Source of the DNA: QWHO01 sp039809865 | GTDB lineage: Bacteria; Vulcanimicrobiota; Xenobia; Xenobiales; QWHO01 | Direction: 5' to 3' | NCBI GenBank assembly: GCA_039809865.1 | Contig: JBDHVW010000020.1 | Location: forward strand, 1 to 64,000 | DNA length: 64,000 nucleotides | Part shown: positions 42,364 to 50,775 of the stretch, piece by piece | How the letters are laid out: every line of letters begins with the position of its first letter | Numbering within the stretch: position 1 is the stretch's first letter | Notes under the pieces: generated by a model | What the model was told of the DNA's origin: nothing | Seen by the model: the letters and a program-made list of their open reading frames with translations, nothing else | Databases searched by the model: none | Program-made: the position numbers and the translations under genes

Positions 42364-44406
42364 ATGAAACGGGTTCTCTGGGGTCTGTTTGCTATCGGGG
42401 TGGTCGCGGCAGTTTTCCTGCTGATGCACCGCAACCGGCTGGAGGCCAACAATCGGACGAACGAGATCGTGCTGGACTACCAGGCGGTGCTCGATCTCTC
42501 TCGGGCTCAGGGCGGGCAAGACCTGTTCGCGCTCTACAAGAGCTACGGCGTAACGTCCCTGGCGGTGCCCGAGTGGACCCTGGATGACCTGGAGCTCGAA
42601 GGCGTCGTGCGGGTCTTCAACGGCCTGTCCCTCAAGCTGCTCAACCCGTCCGCCGATGCGCAGGCCGGACACGTTTACATGGTCTTCGACCAGCCGCACG
42701 AGCTGGACGCTATCGAGCGAAATTTGAAGCTTGCCCTGCCCGGCGAGGGGCGTGTCGTTCGCAAGGGCAACAACATCCTGGACGTGGCGATCGACCTGCC
42801 CACGCTGCGAAGCATGGGCCTGGGATACCTGCCAGACCGTCTGAACGACCTTGCCGCGCATGATTGGCAACTGTGGCTGCGCCCGGAGAACAAACCGCTC
42901 CCAGCCACACAGATCCTGGAGAATGCCCTGGTAGGTTTGAAAGCCGACCACGTAAAGGGTTTCATCTTTGGCGGCCTCCCCAACGAAGCGGTCGGTTACC
43001 CCAAAGAGCTGAAAGAAGCTTCTAACTGGATCGCCGAGCACAGCCTGAAGGTCGGTTACGTGGAGCTCGACCCCGCGGTGCAGCAGAAGGGCATCTCCAC
43101 CGTCGCCAAGACTCATCCCGACCACGTGGTGCGCGTGATGGCGGTGGTGCCGCTGCAGCAGGCCAAGCTGCCGCCCGATACGGTGGTGTCCATGTACAGC
43201 CTGGGCGCCCGCGAGCGCACGCTGCACCTGCTCTACCTGCGCCCTTACGCGACGCCCTGGCGCGAGACCGGCGACCTCACGGCCACCAACGAGGCCCTCA
43301 TCAAAGGTCTCCGCACCGAGCTCGCCACCCACGACAACTGGGCGGACTTTTTGAAAGGGCAGCTGGGCGACGCGAGCACCCTGAAGGACGACGCGGTTCA
43401 CCCTCCGATCTGGGTGCATTTCCTGGTCGGCCTGGTGGCGATGGGCGTGATGTCCGCCGTTTCGCTCCTCCTGCTCGAGATCTATCCGTTCAAGCCCTGG
43501 ATGCTTTACGGGCTGGTCGCCCTGGGGGCGGTGGCCACGGCGGCCTGGAGCTTCCTCGGCCTGACCTCGACGGCCCGCGCGGCGCTGGCCCTCCTGTCGT
43601 CGCTGACGCTCCCGGTGCTCTCGATGGTGGTCCATCTGCCCTATCTGGAGCAGGTCGGCAGGCGCGCCAATCCGTTCCTCGGCTCGCTCTGGCTGACCGT
43701 GCGGGTCACGGCTCTGTCGCTGACCGGCGCCCTGATGAGCGCTTCCCTGCTCTATGACGCCAGTTACCTGCTGGGCCTGGACCTGTTCCGGGGCGTCAAG
43801 CTCCTGAGTGTGGTGGCACCCCTGGCCGTGCTGGCATTCTACCTCGCTCGCCAGGGTGGACGCGAGGAGCTGGTCAAGGTCCTGAACCTCGATTTGAAGC
43901 TCTGGCATGCTCTCGGCCTGGGCGTGCTGGCCCTGTTGGGCCTGTTCTACCTGATGCGCACCGGTAACGCGGGAGCCACCGGCGCCAGCGACCCCAACGA
44001 CCTGGAGCGGATGTTCCGCCGCTACCTGGACGCCGTGCTGGGCGTGCGCCCGCGCTTCAAAGAGTTCGTGCTCGGGTATCCGGCCCTGATGCTGGCTCCC
44101 TTCCTCATCCGCGTGGGCTGGCGGCGCCTGGTCTGGCTGGCCCTGCTGGCGGCGGCCGTCGGTCAGGCCAGCATGGCGGATACCTTTGCCCACACCCACA
44201 CTCCGATCGTGGCGTCCTTGCTGCGGACGGTCATTGGCCTGGTGGTCGGTTGCGGGCTGGGCACGGTGGCGGTGGGACTGTTGTCCCTTCTGGCATTCCT
44301 GGTGCGCAAATTCCTTCCGCCCCAGGTTGGCGGAGTTTTTGGCTCCAACGGGAATGGAATTGCCCACCCCGCGTCTAATCCGGCTGAGCAGGCGGTCGCC
44401 CCCTAA
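42364..44406 (+). CDS. DUF5693-like polytopic membrane protein
   Basis: A 680-residue protein with an N-terminal membrane anchor (VLWGLFAIGVVAAVFLLM), a periplasmic region of about 320 residues, and about eight to nine membrane helices in the C-terminal half. The late block RPRFKEFVLGYPALMLAPFLI and the HTHTP turn (MADTFAHTHTPIVASLLRT) match the DUF5693 family, found in diderm and monoderm bacteria next to cell-surface polysaccharide or pyruvyl-transfer genes. Biochemical role unknown. It starts 1 nt after the DUF697-like gene; the two are surely co-transcribed. Confidence 0.75.
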   Translation: MKRVLWGLFAIGVVAAVFLLMHRNRLEANNRTNEIVLDYQAVLDLSRAQGGQDLFALYKSYGVTSLAVPEWTLDDLELEGVVRVFNGLSLKLLNPSADAQAGHVYMVFDQPHELDAIERNLKLALPGEGRVVRKGNNILDVAIDLPTLRSMGLGYLPDRLNDLAAHDWQLWLRPENKPLPATQILENALVGLKADHVKGFIFGGLPNEAVGYPKELKEASNWIAEHSLKVGYVELDPAVQQKGISTVAKTHPDHVVRVMAVVPLQQAKLPPDTVVSMYSLGARERTLHLLYLRPYATPWRETGDLTATNEALIKGLRTELATHDNWADFLKGQLGDASTLKDDAVHPPIWVHFLVGLVAMGVMSAVSLLLLEIYPFKPWMLYGLVALGAVATAAWSFLGLTSTARAALALLSSLTLPVLSMVVHLPYLEQVGRRANPFLGSLWLTVRVTALSLTGALMSASLLYDASYLLGLDLFRGVKLLSVVAPLAVLAFYLARQGGREELVKVLNLDLKLWHALGLGVLALLGLFYLMRTGNAGATGASDPNDLERMFRRYLDAVLGVRPRFKEFVLGYPALMLAPFLIRVGWRRLVWLALLAAAVGQASMADTFAHTHTPIVASLLRTVIGLVVGCGLGTVAVGLLSLLAFLVRKFLPPQVGGVFGSNGNGIAHPASNPAEQAVAP

Positions 44407-44450
44407 AGGGCGTATACGGACCACCTACCACTCCCAAGAGGAGGTTTCTC

Positions 44451-44951
44451 ATGGCTGATCTCCAGTCGCCCCAGGAGGGCACTTTAGAGCGCCTGATGCG
44501 CCATATTCCCGGTTTCGGAGGCTATCTCGACCGCGAGCGCCGCCGCGACGCCGACAAGCTCCAGCGCGATTTCATGGCCAAGCAGCTGGGCAACGTCAAG
44601 CGCAAGATCCAGCAGGCTCAAGAGGAGGTGCTGGCGTCCGGCAACCTCTCGCTGGTGGAGCGCTTCGACAAGGTCAACAACAAGCTCGACCGCGTGGTGG
44701 AGCGTATCGGCCACGCCAGCTACGGCTACTCGGGCTTCTTCGAGGTGCCCGAGGTGGGCGAGGCCGAGCTGCAGTCGGTTTACGAGCACGATCTCTCGCT
44801 GCTCAACGAGATTCAGCTGCTGGACGGCACCGCCACCAGCCTGGCGGGCGTGCCCGACCCGGGCGCCCAGCTCGGCTCGCTGCTCAACAGCGTCCAGGCG
44901 CTCGACACCAAGCTCGATGACCGCGAGCGCATCCTGAAGGGAGTCCAGTAG
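44451..44951 (+). CDS. Unknown helical protein, partner of the SPFH protein
   Basis: A 166-residue, charged, mostly helical soluble protein with excellent ribosome-binding site GAGGAGG before ATG 44451. It begins with an amphipathic LERLMRHIPGFGGYLDRERRRDADKL stretch (two short halves), then coiled-coil-like helices. It is 1 nt from the SPFH gene, so translation is coupled and a physical partnership is likely. No family recognised. Confidence 0.65.
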   Translation: MADLQSPQEGTLERLMRHIPGFGGYLDRERRRDADKLQRDFMAKQLGNVKRKIQQAQEEVLASGNLSLVERFDKVNNKLDRVVERIGHASYGYSGFFEVPEVGEAELQSVYEHDLSLLNEIQLLDGTATSLAGVPDPGAQLGSLLNSVQALDTKLDDRERILKGVQ

Positions 44952-44952
44952 C

Positions 44953-46047
44953 ATGCCCAAGATCATCGACGTCATCGAATGGCGCGACTACAGCCCGCAG
45001 GCCATCGTGCAGCGGGTGCCCGAGGACGGCCCGGCCGACATCAAGTTCGGCGGCCAGCTCATCGTGCAAGAGACGCAGGCGGCCGTATTCTTCCGCGACG
45101 GCAAGGGCCTGGACGTATTCGGCCCCGGCCGCCACACCCTGAGCACCGCCAACTTGCCCATCCTGACGGACATCCTGCAAGGCTTCCTCTCGGGCGGCAA
45201 GACGGTCTTCCCGGCCGAGGTCGTGTTCGTCAACACGCGCGTCTTCACCGATCTCAAGTGGGGCACGCCCAACCCGATCGACATGAAGGACCCCGACCTG
45301 GGCTGGGTGCAGCTGCGCGCTTTCGGAACGTTCTCGGTCAAGATCATCGACCCGCTGCTCTTCGTGAACACGCTGGTCGGCGGCCAGGGCTTCTACACGA
45401 CCCAGGCTCTCAACACGTTCCTCAAGGGCTCGTTGCGCACGCGCCTGAACGACCTCATCGGGACGGCCTTCGAGTCGTACGCCAAGATCCGCTCCAACAC
45501 CGAGGAGCTGGCGGCCGCGATGAAGGTCAAGGTGCGCGACGACTTCGGCAAGTACGGCATCGAGCTGCGCGACTTCTTCATCGAGGACATCTCCGTCCCC
45601 GAGGAGATTCAAGAAGCCTTCCGCATGCGCGCCAAGATGGGTGCGCTCGGCGTGCAGAACTACATGCAGCTCAAGGCCGCCGACGCCATGGGTGACATGG
45701 CCAAGAACCCCGGCATGGGGGGCGCGGGCATGGGCATGGGCGCCGGCATGGGGATGGGCATGATGATGCCCCAGATGATGCAGCAAGCCATGATGGGCGG
45801 CATGCAGCAGCAGCCGATGATGCAGCAACAGCCAATGATGCAGCAGGCTCCGGTGGCCACTCAGGCCGCGCCGGGCGTGCAGTGTCCGAGCTGTAAGGCC
45901 GACGTCCCGGCCGGCGGCAAGTTCTGTCAGAACTGCGGCACCGCGATGCCCCCGCCGCAGCCCGCCGTCATCACCTGCCCGGGATGCCAGACGCAGCTTC
46001 CGGCCGGAACGAAGTTTTGCGCCAACTGCGGGACGAAGCAGGGGTAG
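44953..46047 (+). CDS. SPFH-domain protein with Met/Gln-rich linker and two zinc ribbons
   Basis: A 364-residue protein. Residues 1 to about 235 form an SPFH/Band-7-like domain of the YdjI ('virion core protein') type, starting MPKIIDVIEWRD and including GPGRHTLSTANLPIL. Then comes a low-complexity segment of Gly-Met and Met-Gln repeats (about 250-305). The C-terminus has two CxxC...CxxC zinc ribbons (CPSCKADVPAGGKFCQNCG and CPGCQTQLPAGTKFCANCG). Such proteins form membrane-associated oligomeric scaffolds and often recruit partners through the ribbons. GGGA precedes ATG 44953. It is the last gene of the rightward series. Confidence 0.85.
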   Translation: MPKIIDVIEWRDYSPQAIVQRVPEDGPADIKFGGQLIVQETQAAVFFRDGKGLDVFGPGRHTLSTANLPILTDILQGFLSGGKTVFPAEVVFVNTRVFTDLKWGTPNPIDMKDPDLGWVQLRAFGTFSVKIIDPLLFVNTLVGGQGFYTTQALNTFLKGSLRTRLNDLIGTAFESYAKIRSNTEELAAAMKVKVRDDFGKYGIELRDFFIEDISVPEEIQEAFRMRAKMGALGVQNYMQLKAADAMGDMAKNPGMGGAGMGMGAGMGMGMMMPQMMQQAMMGGMQQQPMMQQQPMMQQAPVATQAAPGVQCPSCKADVPAGGKFCQNCGTAMPPPQPAVITCPGCQTQLPAGTKFCANCGTKQG

Positions 46048-46065
46048 CTTGCGGTCGGGTAAGGG

Positions 46066-46100
46066 GTCGACAGTCAACAGTCAACAGTCGACAGTCAACA
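46066..46100. repeat. Heptanucleotide repeat array (GTCRACA x5)
   Basis: Five tandem heptads read GTCGACA, GTCAACA, GTCAACA, GTCGACA, GTCAACA, then decay (GTAGAGC). They lie just after the SPFH gene. The same heptad recurs at 60444-60464. Such arrays recall the short tandem repeats of cyanobacteria. Confidence 0.75.
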
Positions 46101-46188
46101 GTAGAGCGGAAGTACCGTCAACGCTGTTAACATTCTGACGCTTGCGTCGACCCTGTAAAATGAAGATAGCCCATACCGTGGAGGAGCG

Positions 46189-47331
46189 TTGAGCTTGGCT
46201 TTCTTGCGCTGGATGCTGGTTCTCTTGTTGGTGTTGCCCGTGGCGGCGGCGCCGACTCGATCCGGGAAGCTGTCCGGGTTTACGCCCGGCCAGGCCGACT
46301 TCGTGCTCATTGGCGAGGACGGTAAGGAAGTCAAGGTTCGGCTCGTCAAAAACACCCGCTACGAGGTGTGCGGGCGGCCCAGCGCCTCGTCCGCGTTCCG
46401 CGACGGGATGCAGGTGGCCGTGCGGGTGGTGGGCGCGCTGAACGAGCGTCCGCTGCAGGCCGACATGCTGATGGACCTCTACAGCTCCCGCGACCACGTG
46501 CAGACGACCGCCAGTGCGCCCTATCTCACGCCGCAGGGCGACTTCGCCTTCCCCGGCGGCGTGGGAGGCATGTCGTCGGGCACCCCCGGCATCACCGGTC
46601 CGCCTAACGTGCTGGGCCAGATCGGCCAGGGGGGCAACTTCCCGGGCTCCAACAGCAACCCGTCCCCCGGCCAGCTGCCTCCTGATGCCAACAACGTCAA
46701 CCAGATGAATCCTACCAACCCGTCCGGGATGCCGCAGACCAACAACTTCCCCCAGAACCAGGCGCCCGGCGCCCAGGCGGTCTCTCCCAGCCCCGGCGGC
46801 AGCCCCTTCACGGCCGAGGCCGTGAGCAACATGAATCAGACCACGCCGGGCTCGGCGCCGCCGCCCTCCACGCCTTTCCCCAGTTCGGGCCAGGGCGGGC
46901 CACCCGGCGCGCAGCCTCAGCCCCAGAACGGCTACTACCAGCAGGGTTTCAATCAGCCGATGCAGAGCTCGGCCATGATGGGCAACGGGGATCCGCAGAC
47001 CGACCTGGTCAGCTCCCAGGCCAGCATGATGAACAACTCCAACGATGACGACCCGGACAACGACGACAAGGGCATGATCACCAGCGACATGAGCGGCCCC
47101 AAGGTCGTGCAGTGGAATGCTCGCGTGCTCCAGATCGACCCGGCGCGCCGGATGCTTGTCGTGCAAGCGGCCGGTATGTCCCAGCCTCAGAACGTGATGG
47201 TGCCCCCGCAGGTGGCGATCCCGCCACAGGCGCTGCAGCCGGGCGCCTTCATCCAGGTATTGGGGATGTCCAATGCCGCCGGCTTCGTGGAGGCCCAGGC
47301 GATTCAGCCGTTGGAGGGACAAGCCCCCTGA
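46189..47331 (+). CDS. Secreted, largely disordered Pro/Gln/Asn/Gly-rich protein
   Basis: A 380-residue protein. TTG 46189 follows GGAGGAG, and a signal peptide (SLAFLRWMLVLLLVLPVAAA) begins at once. Two small beta domains, at about 25-105 (DFVLIGEDGKEVKVRLVKNTRYEV) and 305-375 (KVVQWNARVLQIDPARRMLVVQ), resemble DUF5666-like OB folds. They are joined by about 190 residues rich in Pro, Gly, Asn, Gln and Met that should be disordered. A possible -10 (TAAAAT, 46156-46161) lies upstream, after the heptad repeats. It precedes the permease gene by 4 nt. Function unknown. Confidence 0.65.
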   Translation: MSLAFLRWMLVLLLVLPVAAAPTRSGKLSGFTPGQADFVLIGEDGKEVKVRLVKNTRYEVCGRPSASSAFRDGMQVAVRVVGALNERPLQADMLMDLYSSRDHVQTTASAPYLTPQGDFAFPGGVGGMSSGTPGITGPPNVLGQIGQGGNFPGSNSNPSPGQLPPDANNVNQMNPTNPSGMPQTNNFPQNQAPGAQAVSPSPGGSPFTAEAVSNMNQTTPGSAPPPSTPFPSSGQGGPPGAQPQPQNGYYQQGFNQPMQSSAMMGNGDPQTDLVSSQASMMNNSNDDDPDNDDKGMITSDMSGPKVVQWNARVLQIDPARRMLVVQAAGMSQPQNVMVPPQVAIPPQALQPGAFIQVLGMSNAAGFVEAQAIQPLEGQAP

Positions 47332-47335
47332 TCTG

Positions 47336-48691
47336 GTGAGCAACGACACCCTCCGGCGCACCCTCTACTGGGCAGGTCTCCTGCTCATCGTCGTGGCCCT
47401 TGTGGCAGCCCTGGCCGAGTTCATCAGCCACGTGCACGTGGCGGCGACGCTGCTTGCCCTCACGATCTTGCTGGCTTACGTACTGGCTCCCGCCGTCAAC
47501 TTCTTCGCGCACCCCATTTATCTCTATATTCCTCCGTCTTACGAAGGTAAGATCGGCATCGGGCGGTTCTCCCGGCCGTGGAAGATCACCCTGGGTGAGC
47601 ACCGCCGCGTTTATCGCATCACCAAACGCGGCTTTCCCCGCTGGCTGGCCATCACCATCGTCTATATCCTGATGTTCCTGCTGCTGCTGTTGGCGCTGGG
47701 CTACCTGATTCCGGTGCTGAACAACCAGTTCGTATCGCTGACCAGCAACTTTCCCAAGACCCTGGCCAGTGCGGAGTTGGCGGTCAATAACACCATACGG
47801 TGGATCCAGTTCAACGCTCCGCCGGTGCTGCAGCCCTACGTGGCCCAGTTGGAGCTCAACTCGGTGCGCATGGAGTGGGTGCAGGCTCAAGCCCAGGCGA
47901 TCGGCCCGGGGGTGATGAAGGCGACCACGACCGGTGTTTTTACGGGCGTCAAGACAGCCGCCGGCCTGATCACGACCGTTTTTCTGGTGCCCGTGTTCGC
48001 CTTCTACCTGCTCTTGGACGCCGATCGCTATCACCACGCGATCATGAGCTTCGTCCCCCCGAAGCACAAGCCGGACGTATCGCATTTGTTGAAGGACATC
48101 AACTTCGTGCTCGGTCGCTACATCCGTGGACAGATCTTCGTGTGCATCATGATCGGCACCAGCATCGCCGTGGTGCTGAGCCTGATGGGCGTCGAGTACG
48201 CCATCCTGATCGGCGTCTTCGCGGGGGTCATTGACTTCATCCCTTACGCCGGGGTGGCTCTCGGCATGATCCCGGCCTTCTTCATCTCGCTGGCCAATCA
48301 CGGGCTGTTTTTTGCCTGCATGGTGGTTTTCGCGATGTGGTGCGTCCACCAGTTGGAAGGTCATGTGGTGGTGCCTGCCGTATTGGGGCAGTCGGTCGGC
48401 CTACCCTCTTTGGTGGTCATTATTGCGCTGTTGATGGGCGCGGAGCTCGCGGGCATCATGGGGATGTTCCTCGCGATTCCGACGGTGGCTATCTTGCGGG
48501 TGCTCGGCCAGTTCTACGTCAAGAAAATGGAAGAGGCCTACGCGGAGATCGGGGAGTTGCAACCATCCCCACCCGTCGAGATTGTGGCCCTCGAGGAGGC
48601 GCAAAGTGAGCAAGTTCCTGACCGCGCTCGTGTTGACGGGACTTCTATCGGCGGGAGCGCTGGCCCAGCAGCCGGCCCCGTCCCTGGATGA
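47336..48691 (+). CDS. AI-2E/PerM-family membrane transporter
   Basis: A 451-residue polytopic protein with about seven to eight membrane helices. The conserved C-terminal block of the AI-2E transporter family is clear: LIGVFAGVIDFIPYAGVALG, HQLEGHVVVPAVLGQSVGL and ELAGIMGMFLAIPTVAI. The family includes exporters of AI-2 and Na+/H+ antiporter-like proteins, so the substrate is open. The N-terminal region has a loop of about 60 residues between helices 2 and 3 (YIYIPPSYEG-like). GTG 47336 is the start. The last 28 codons overlap the next gene by 86 nt. Confidence 0.88.
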   Translation: MSNDTLRRTLYWAGLLLIVVALVAALAEFISHVHVAATLLALTILLAYVLAPAVNFFAHPIYLYIPPSYEGKIGIGRFSRPWKITLGEHRRVYRITKRGFPRWLAITIVYILMFLLLLLALGYLIPVLNNQFVSLTSNFPKTLASAELAVNNTIRWIQFNAPPVLQPYVAQLELNSVRMEWVQAQAQAIGPGVMKATTTGVFTGVKTAAGLITTVFLVPVFAFYLLLDADRYHHAIMSFVPPKHKPDVSHLLKDINFVLGRYIRGQIFVCIMIGTSIAVVLSLMGVEYAILIGVFAGVIDFIPYAGVALGMIPAFFISLANHGLFFACMVVFAMWCVHQLEGHVVVPAVLGQSVGLPSLVVIIALLMGAELAGIMGMFLAIPTVAILRVLGQFYVKKMEEAYAEIGELQPSPPVEIVALEEAQSEQVPDRARVDGTSIGGSAGPAAGPVPG

Positions 48692-49115
48692 AACGGATAA
48701 GGCGGCTTTGTTGCTCGAGCAAAGCTTCCGCTGCACCGCCGAGATCGGCGTCAAAGAAGGCACCCCGATCCACACCGTCAACCGCCGCCCGACCGGCGAT
48801 GGCTTCGACCGCCTGGCCCCGCCGCCCGAGCCGGGCACGGGCAAGCGCTTCACCTGTCACTCCACGGCTTACTGCCTGCAGGGCTACACGGCCCGCGGCA
48901 CGCGCGTGGCGCTGGGCACCATCGCGGTGGACCCGAGCGTGATCCCGATGGGCTCGCTGGTTTACGTCAAGGGTTATGGCTGGGCGCGCGCTTTGGATAC
49001 CGGTGGGGCGATTCGCGGCAAGTTCATCGACGTCTGGTTTCCCACGCTGGGACAATGTTACCAGTGGGGGAGCCGTCCGGTCGAGGTCGTCGTCTTCCCC
49101 CCTGGAAACCGGTAA
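48606..49115 (+). CDS. Secreted 3D-domain protein (putative murein hydrolase)
   Basis: A 169-residue protein; GTG 48606 has GAGGAGG upstream, and a signal peptide (SKFLTALVLTGLLSAGALAQ) follows. The C-terminal ~85 residues are a 3D (double-psi beta-barrel) domain with the three conserved aspartates in IAVDPSVIPMG, ALDTGG and KFIDVWF, as in MltA- and YocH-type peptidoglycan-cleaving enzymes. It probably acts on cell wall in the periplasm. The start lies 86 nt inside the end of the permease gene, unlike the 4-nt overlaps elsewhere. Confidence 0.85.
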   Translation: MSKFLTALVLTGLLSAGALAQQPAPSLDETDKAALLLEQSFRCTAEIGVKEGTPIHTVNRRPTGDGFDRLAPPPEPGTGKRFTCHSTAYCLQGYTARGTRVALGTIAVDPSVIPMGSLVYVKGYGWARALDTGGAIRGKFIDVWFPTLGQCYQWGSRPVEVVVFPPGNR

Positions 49116-49149
49116 CAAATTCTTCAAGTTTTTGCCCGGGGTGGTTGGC

Positions 49150-49155
49150 TAGTAT
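49150..49155 (+). promoter_or_regulatory. Candidate -10 for a leaderless transcript
   Basis: TAGTAT ends 6 nt before ATG 49162. No Shine-Dalgarno is present. TANNNT at this distance is the known pattern of leaderless genes in several bacterial groups. Confidence 0.3.
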
Positions 49156-49161
49156 AGGCCC

Positions 49162-49821
49162 ATGATCGCCCTGACCCAGCCGCTTCCCCAGGCCGTGTCC
49201 CTGATGCGCGTGCGCTCCGCCGATGCTGCCGGCGCGCGCCAGCTTTACGCCGAGGCGGACGAGTTCATTACCCAGGGGAGCGCGATGCTGGCCCAGGATC
49301 AGGACCGCTGGACCCCCGTGCTGGACAACATGAGCGGGCTGGTGAAGTCCAACTTCCTGTCGCGGCTGAACGAGGTGGAGCGGGTTCCCGCCCTGGCAGA
49401 GACCTGTAAGGAGGCGGCGCTGCAGGCGCTGCAGCAGGGCCTGCTGGCGGGCGCCCTCGACGGCACGCTCTTGTTCGTGCTGCATCAGGACCTCGAGTCG
49501 TCAGCGATCGTCCGTCCCAACGACCCCTCCACCGAGGGCCTGCCCGACCGCGAGCAGTTCGAGCAGCGCCTGGACGAGATTCTGGCCGGCGCCTCCAAGG
49601 GGCTGCACGACGTGGGGAGTTGGGCCGTCCGCCAGGCCTCCGGGATGGCCAAGACGACGGGGACGGAGGCCGTCGAGCAGGCCGGCTCGATCCCCGACGT
49701 GGGTCTTCCTCGCCCTGCCTACCAGGCGTTTTTGATGACGTGCTTCATGACGGGTTACGCCGCCGCAGGGCTGGACAGCGCGTTGATCGTGGGGGCTAAA
49801 GAAACTCCCCTCGGGCCGTAA
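49162..49821 (+). CDS. Unknown soluble helical protein
   Basis: A 219-residue protein without a signal peptide. Helical stretches (LNEVERVPALAETCKEAALQALQQGLL, REQFEQRLDEILAGASKGLHDV) dominate, and the C-terminal region AYQAFLMTCFMTGYAAAGLD is hydrophobic. No catalytic motif or family is recognised. There is no ribosome-binding site before ATG 49162, but a TANNNT box lies 6 nt upstream, so it may be leaderless. Its end overlaps the convergent phzF-like gene by 26 nt. Confidence 0.6.
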   Translation: MIALTQPLPQAVSLMRVRSADAAGARQLYAEADEFITQGSAMLAQDQDRWTPVLDNMSGLVKSNFLSRLNEVERVPALAETCKEAALQALQQGLLAGALDGTLLFVLHQDLESSAIVRPNDPSTEGLPDREQFEQRLDEILAGASKGLHDVGSWAVRQASGMAKTTGTEAVEQAGSIPDVGLPRPAYQAFLMTCFMTGYAAAGLDSALIVGAKETPLGP

Positions 49822-50644
49822 GGATGACCTTGCCGCCCACGTTGATCTGGGTGGGGTCCGCTTTCAGGTAGAGTTTGCTGGGGCGGTTGATTTCGTAGCC
49901 CTGCTCGACCCGGGCGTCCACCTGATCGCTTCCCAGATATTTGTGCCTGACCATGTAGGCCGCCAGGCAGCCGTTGGCGCTGCCCGTGGCGGGGTCCTCG
50001 GGCACGCCGGTGGCCTCGGCGAACATGCGCGCGTTCACGTGGTTGTTCTTGTCGTAGGTCTCTTTGCTGAACAGGAACGTGAAGCGGGCGTCGAGCTTCG
50101 GGAGCAGCTCGCGCTCAATCGTTCTGTCGATGTGGGCTCGCTTGACGGCGTCCAGGCTCTTCAAAGGGATAAGGAGGAAGGGGAGGCCCGTGGAGACCGT
50201 TTGCGGGGGGAAGTCGGGGTCGAGGTCCTGGGTTTGCAGGTTCAGAAGCCTGGCGGCCTCGTCTCGTGGGGCGACTGCTCCGTATTCGGGCGGCTTCTGG
50301 CGCATCCACCCCAGCCCGCGTGCGTCGCGGAAGTGGACCGGGATGTCGCCGATCTTGAGTCTGAGGGTAACCTCTTCTCGGCTGCCTCGCAGGGCCCAGG
50401 CCGTGCCGAGCGTCGGATGCCCGGCGAACGGCAGCTCCTCGTGGGGCGTGAAGATGCGCACTCTGTAGGTGTCCGGGGCCACCGGGTCGGTGTAGGCAAA
50501 GGTCGTCTCGGCAAAGTTCGTCTCGCGGGCGAACTTCTGCATCAGGTGCTCGGGGATGTTCTCGGCCTGCGTGAAGACCGCCAGCTGGTTGCCGCAGTAG
50601 CGCTCCTCGGCGAAGACATCGAGGATCTGGAAGGGGTAGCTCAT
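49796..50644 (-). CDS. PhzF-family isomerase/epimerase-like protein
   Basis: A 282-residue protein of the diaminopimelate-epimerase fold. Diagnostic blocks are QILDVFAEERYCGNQLAVF, NFAETTFA (catalytic Glu), FTPHEELPFAGHPTLGTAWAL and EDPATGSANGCLAAYM. In Pseudomonas PhzF isomerises an intermediate of phenazine synthesis, but most family members are of unknown function, and no phenazine genes are present here. ATG 50644 overlaps the TGA of a 44-codon remnant (ATGA); an in-frame extension upstream runs through that remnant and is rejected. The leftward operon is pilin-like, remnant, phzF. Confidence 0.88.
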   Translation of the reverse strand: MSYPFQILDVFAEERYCGNQLAVFTQAENIPEHLMQKFARETNFAETTFAYTDPVAPDTYRVRIFTPHEELPFAGHPTLGTAWALRGSREEVTLRLKIGDIPVHFRDARGLGWMRQKPPEYGAVAPRDEAARLLNLQTQDLDPDFPPQTVSTGLPFLLIPLKSLDAVKRAHIDRTIERELLPKLDARFTFLFSKETYDKNNHVNARMFAEATGVPEDPATGSANGCLAAYMVRHKYLGSDQVDARVEQGYEINRPSKLYLKADPTQINVGGKVILTARGEFL

Positions 50645-50775
50645 GGTGTGGGCTTCAAGGGTCGCCCCATGTCGCCCTGGTAACTGGAGTAGCGCGGATA
50701 TCCATTTGGAGTCGCGGACCTCGAGTGGTGGCCGTAGCAGAAGAACGTAAAGGCGTCGAGTCTGAAGGTTGTCAT
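50641..50775 (-). pseudogene. 44-codon remnant of a pilin-like protein C-terminus
   Basis: ATG 50775 overlaps the preceding pilin-like stop (ATGA), and its TGA overlaps the phzF ATG (ATGA). The product contains LDAFTFFCYGHHSRSATP and GYPRYSSYQG, which align with the last ~33 residues of the pilin-like proteins (DAFTYYCEGDHHGKAGTP and NYPQYSSYQG at 23294-23806). It then diverges (DMGRPLKPTP). It looks like a gene that lost its N-terminal membrane part and core while its operon junctions survived. It could still be translated as a small peptide. Confidence 0.7.

Noticed and set aside
49796..50644. Phenazine biosynthesis cluster
   Set aside because: Only a PhzF-family gene is present; no phzA-E or G partner is seen and most PhzF relatives have other roles.
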